This document shows, piece by piece, positions 60,722-62,714 of a stretch of 62,714 bases of DNA. The stretch covers positions 1 through 62,714 of the forward strand of contig CAOJQZ010000006.1 in NCBI GenBank assembly GCA_948441955.1, written 5' to 3'. How positions within the stretch are numbered: the stretch's first letter is position 1; each line of letters opens with the position of its first letter. The position numbers and the translations under genes are program-made. The notes beneath the pieces were generated by a model. The model had not been told where the DNA came from, ran no database searches, and saw only the letters and a list, made by a program, of their open reading frames with translations. This DNA is from an uncultured Lachnospiraceae bacterium (GTDB lineage: Bacteria; Bacillota; Clostridia; Lachnospirales; Lachnospiraceae).

Positions 60722-61723
60722 TTAAAGGAGCAGTATTTTATAAATCTTTTCCGGCCTTCCTCGGGTAAAAGAATGCTGCTTGCTCAATTCTTCGGCAACG
60801 CCGGAGGATAATAGTTTTTTCAGCAGCCGGTTGGCGCTGCGGGGAGTAATATTCAGTGCAGATGACAGAGCCTGGGAGGTAATATGGTCGGCATCTAATA
60901 GGTTTAATGCGTCTGTAAGCTTTTCTATATAAGATGGAGACAGGCCTGTCTTTTGGGAGAGAAACAAAATGTCCTTGTCAGAAAGTTCCTTTGGTGAAAC
61001 ATTTCCGTCAAAATTAGTGGGGACAGCAGAGGTACTGCCGGACAGCTGCTGGTTCAAGGCAGTAATTGCATTCTGATTCTGAAGCATAGTTTTTAAGTGT
61101 ATTTCCTGTAAAAGGAGGGAAACAGATTCCTTAAGGATTTCATGGTTTGGATAGACAAAGTAAGTTTTTACGCCGGCTTTTAATAAATCAGGCATAATAT
61201 TGCTGAAACGTGTTACGGAATAGGAGATTTTCCCTTCATACCAGAGCCGGATATGCTTGTGTTTGATTTTTTCTTCCATTGCACATAGCTGTTCCAGTGA
61301 ATATAAAGAAGTATTTTTATAAACTTGATAGATGAGATTGTCAAAACGTCCCTGTCCTAAAATATGATGAAGGGGCACATCTGTGCGGATCCATTCTAAC
61401 AAATCAAAATATCCTTTTTTGAGGTAAAAGTCCTCTTCTTTATACTGAACTTGAAAAAAGGTTTCATAGTAGCATAAGGCATTACTTCCAAAGGAGACAA
61501 GAGGACGGGGGAGGGCGGGAACACGTTTAAGTATCGCAGCGCGGGGCACGGGACCGCTTACGAGAAAACCGTCATATGAAGAAATAAGCTCAAGATAGAG
61601 CTCTCCGACATGTGAAAAGTTTTTATAAATAAAATAAGAAAATTCGCAATCATAGTTTTGTGAACGGAAATAGGACTCTACATAGTCTTTTAAAAATTCT
61701 GTAAGTATTACTGCTATTTTCAT
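60722..61723 (-). CDS. Transcription regulator with PrpR-like sensory part and winged helix
   Basis: In this 333-residue protein, residues 1-200 resemble the sensory N-terminal fold of PrpR-type regulators (AVILTEFLKDYVESYF at the start, LISSYDGFLVSGP at about 46-58, and YFVYPNHEILKESVSLLLQEI at about 186-206). The C-terminal about 90 residues form a winged helix-turn-helix (LDADHITSQALSSALNITPRSANRLLKKLLSSGVAEEL, in pieces, about 273-310) and a SFTRGRPEKIYKI wing. There is no sigma-54 domain. It is divergent from the nitrilase-family gene and convergent with the amidohydrolase gene. It probably controls one or both; the ligand is unknown. Confidence 0.68.
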   Translation of the reverse strand: MKIAVILTEFLKDYVESYFRSQNYDCEFSYFIYKNFSHVGELYLELISSYDGFLVSGPVPRAAILKRVPALPRPLVSFGSNALCYYETFFQVQYKEEDFYLKKGYFDLLEWIRTDVPLHHILGQGRFDNLIYQVYKNTSLYSLEQLCAMEEKIKHKHIRLWYEGKISYSVTRFSNIMPDLLKAGVKTYFVYPNHEILKESVSLLLQEIHLKTMLQNQNAITALNQQLSGSTSAVPTNFDGNVSPKELSDKDILFLSQKTGLSPSYIEKLTDALNLLDADHITSQALSSALNITPRSANRLLKKLLSSGVAEELSKQHSFTRGRPEKIYKILLL

Positions 61724-61782
61724 TTTGAAGACTCTCCGGTATTATTAATCATTTATTTTTAATATACCTCATAGATACATTA

Positions 61783-61843
61783 TTTTCAATCATTATAAAG
61801 AAATTGTTTGTATCTTGAAAATAAGGAAAATGTAGGCTAGAAT
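61783..61843 (+). promoter_or_regulatory. Promoter of the nitrilase-family gene with inverted repeat
   Basis: TTGAAA (61815-61820), a 17-base spacer and TAGAAT (61838-61843). ATTTTCAA near 61783-61790 and TTGAAAAT (61815-61822) are inverted and overlap the -35 box, a likely operator for the divergent regulator. Confidence 0.65.
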
Positions 61844-61881
61844 AAATTAAAGTCTGAACAGAACAGAAAGGATGATACAGG

Positions 61882-62714
61882 GTGAAATTAAAGGTAGCGC
61901 TGCTTCAGATGCTTCCGGGAAAGGGGCTCTCAGAGCAGTATAATATAGGAGAAAGTGCCTTAAGGAAGGCAAAGGAGGCAGGAGCAGATCTAGCGTTGTT
62001 TCCTGAAATGTGGAGCAGCGGCTATGAGATTCCGGAGGACGGAGAGGTTCTGGGGAGAGTGTCTGTCTCGGCAGACGGCTACTATCTGAAAAAATTTGGC
62101 TGGCTTGCAAAGGAACTTGATATGGCGGTTGGAATTACATTTCTTGAGAAGTATTCTTCAGGACCCAGAAACTCCATTACCTTGTATGATAGGCACGGAG
62201 AGCGGAAGCTACTTTATGCCAAGGTACATACCTGTGATTTCGGGGATGAGAGGATGCTGACTGCAGGAGAGGATTTCTACGTGACGGAGCTTGATACAGC
62301 ATCCGGTATGGTAACGGTGGGCTGTATGATCTGCTTTGACAGAGAATTTCCGGAAAGTGCGCGGATTCTGATGCTGAAGGGTGCGGAGATCGTACTGGTG
62401 CCTAATGCCTGCCCGATGGAAATCAACAGGCTTTCACAGCTTAGAGGCCGTGCGTATGAAAATATGATGGCAATTGTAACCTGTAATTATCCGGAAGGAC
62501 ATCCGGATTGTAATGGTCATTCCAGCGTATTTGACGGGGTTGCCTATCTTCCGGATAAGCCGGAATCAAGAGATACATGTATATTAGAGGCAGGCAGTAA
62601 GCCGGGGATTTACCTGGCTGAAATTGATATGGATATGCTTCGGGAATATAGAAAGCGTGAAGTTCATGGAAATGCTTACAGACGCCCGGAGAAGTACGCA
62701 ATGCTGGTTTCCAG
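61882..62714 (+). CDS. Carbon-nitrogen hydrolase (nitrilase superfamily), truncated by window end
   Basis: The reading frame is open to the last base, giving 277 residues from GTG 61882, which follows an AAAGGAT site. The catalytic triad of the nitrilase superfamily is visible: E42 in LFPEMWSSGY, K114 in YAKVHTCDFGDE, and C151 in MICFDREFPE. A second conserved Glu lies in the CFDREFPESARIL helix. Members hydrolyse amides, nitriles or carbamoyl compounds (omega-amidase, N-carbamoylputrescine amidase and others). The start is uncertain and the last residues lie outside the window. Divergence from the PrpR-like regulator suggests regulated use of an amide as a nitrogen source. Confidence 0.85.
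   Translation, partial: MKLKVALLQMLPGKGLSEQYNIGESALRKAKEAGADLALFPEMWSSGYEIPEDGEVLGRVSVSADGYYLKKFGWLAKELDMAVGITFLEKYSSGPRNSITLYDRHGERKLLYAKVHTCDFGDERMLTAGEDFYVTELDTASGMVTVGCMICFDREFPESARILMLKGAEIVLVPNACPMEINRLSQLRGRAYENMMAIVTCNYPEGHPDCNGHSSVFDGVAYLPDKPESRDTCILEAGSKPGIYLAEIDMDMLREYRKREVHGNAYRRPEKYAMLVS

Noticed and set aside
1..62714. Search for CRISPR arrays, tRNA/rRNA genes, transposases, integrases and known riboswitches (purine, TPP, cobalamin)
   Set aside because: No regularly spaced repeats, cloverleaf-like tRNA sequences, recombinase genes or recognisable riboswitch cores were seen on reading; a covariance-model scan would be needed to exclude weak cases.

Overview
The window looks like chromosomal DNA of an anaerobic gut-type Clostridia member, most probably Lachnospiraceae. 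This rests on gene content (DUF6465-like and fibro-slime/Cna-B proteins, YesMN-type sugar sensing, an oxygen-sensitive 2-hydroxyacyl-CoA-dehydratase-type enzyme, NCS1 and LctP permeases), moderate G+C, strong AGGAGG-type ribosome sites and intrinsic terminators. The species cannot be named from sequence reading alone. No rRNA, tRNA, CRISPR array, insertion sequence or phage module was seen.

Layout. 1-1842: the tail of an unknown gene, a ferritin-like protein, and an ECF sigma factor with a membrane partner. 1917-3765 (minus): an IbrB/IbrA-like pair (ParB-like plus PAPS-reductase-like). 3951-7068 (minus): a carbohydrate ABC transporter (binding lipoprotein and two permeases). 7244-33361: a 26-kb ureide island. 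33491-37059: small housekeeping and hypothetical genes. 37463-40251: a copper-exporting P-type ATPase and a copper chaperone. 40235-41599 (minus): a MATE exporter. 41783-46801: a 1672-residue cell-wall adhesin. 46913-51504: an mglBAC galactose-type transporter. 51610-57615: its probable sensing cassette (YesN/YesM, two anchored sugar-binding proteins, a HAD protein). 58067-62714: a DUF3100 membrane protein with an AbgB-like amidohydrolase, a regulator, and a nitrilase-family gene cut by the window end.

The ureide island encodes a complete anaerobic allantoin route: two allantoinase/NCS1 permease pairs, allantoate amidohydrolase (AllC), ureidoglycine aminohydrolase (AllE), ureidoglycolate dehydrogenase (AllD), oxamate carbamoyltransferase (a fused AllF-AllG polypeptide plus AllH) and carbamate kinase. 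The expected end products are oxamate, ammonia, CO2 and one ATP. An XRE-GntR-FCD regulator closes the island, and two copies of a FadR-like palindrome lie just after the promoters of the first allantoinase and of allE.

The most unusual part is at 14091-21767, inside this island. A flavin oxidoreductase gene is divergent from a tightly packed operon encoding a CooC-type metallocentre ATPase, two HgdB/BcrB-like reductase subunits, their ATP-dependent activase, a 54-residue membrane protein, and a 238-residue protein that resembles the middle of the acetyl-CoA synthase beta subunit. The two transcription units share a palindrome that overlaps both -35 boxes. I read this as a dedicated ATP-driven low-potential reductase system, possibly the electron sink for ureide or hydantoin fermentation. 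Its substrate is not evident from the sequence.
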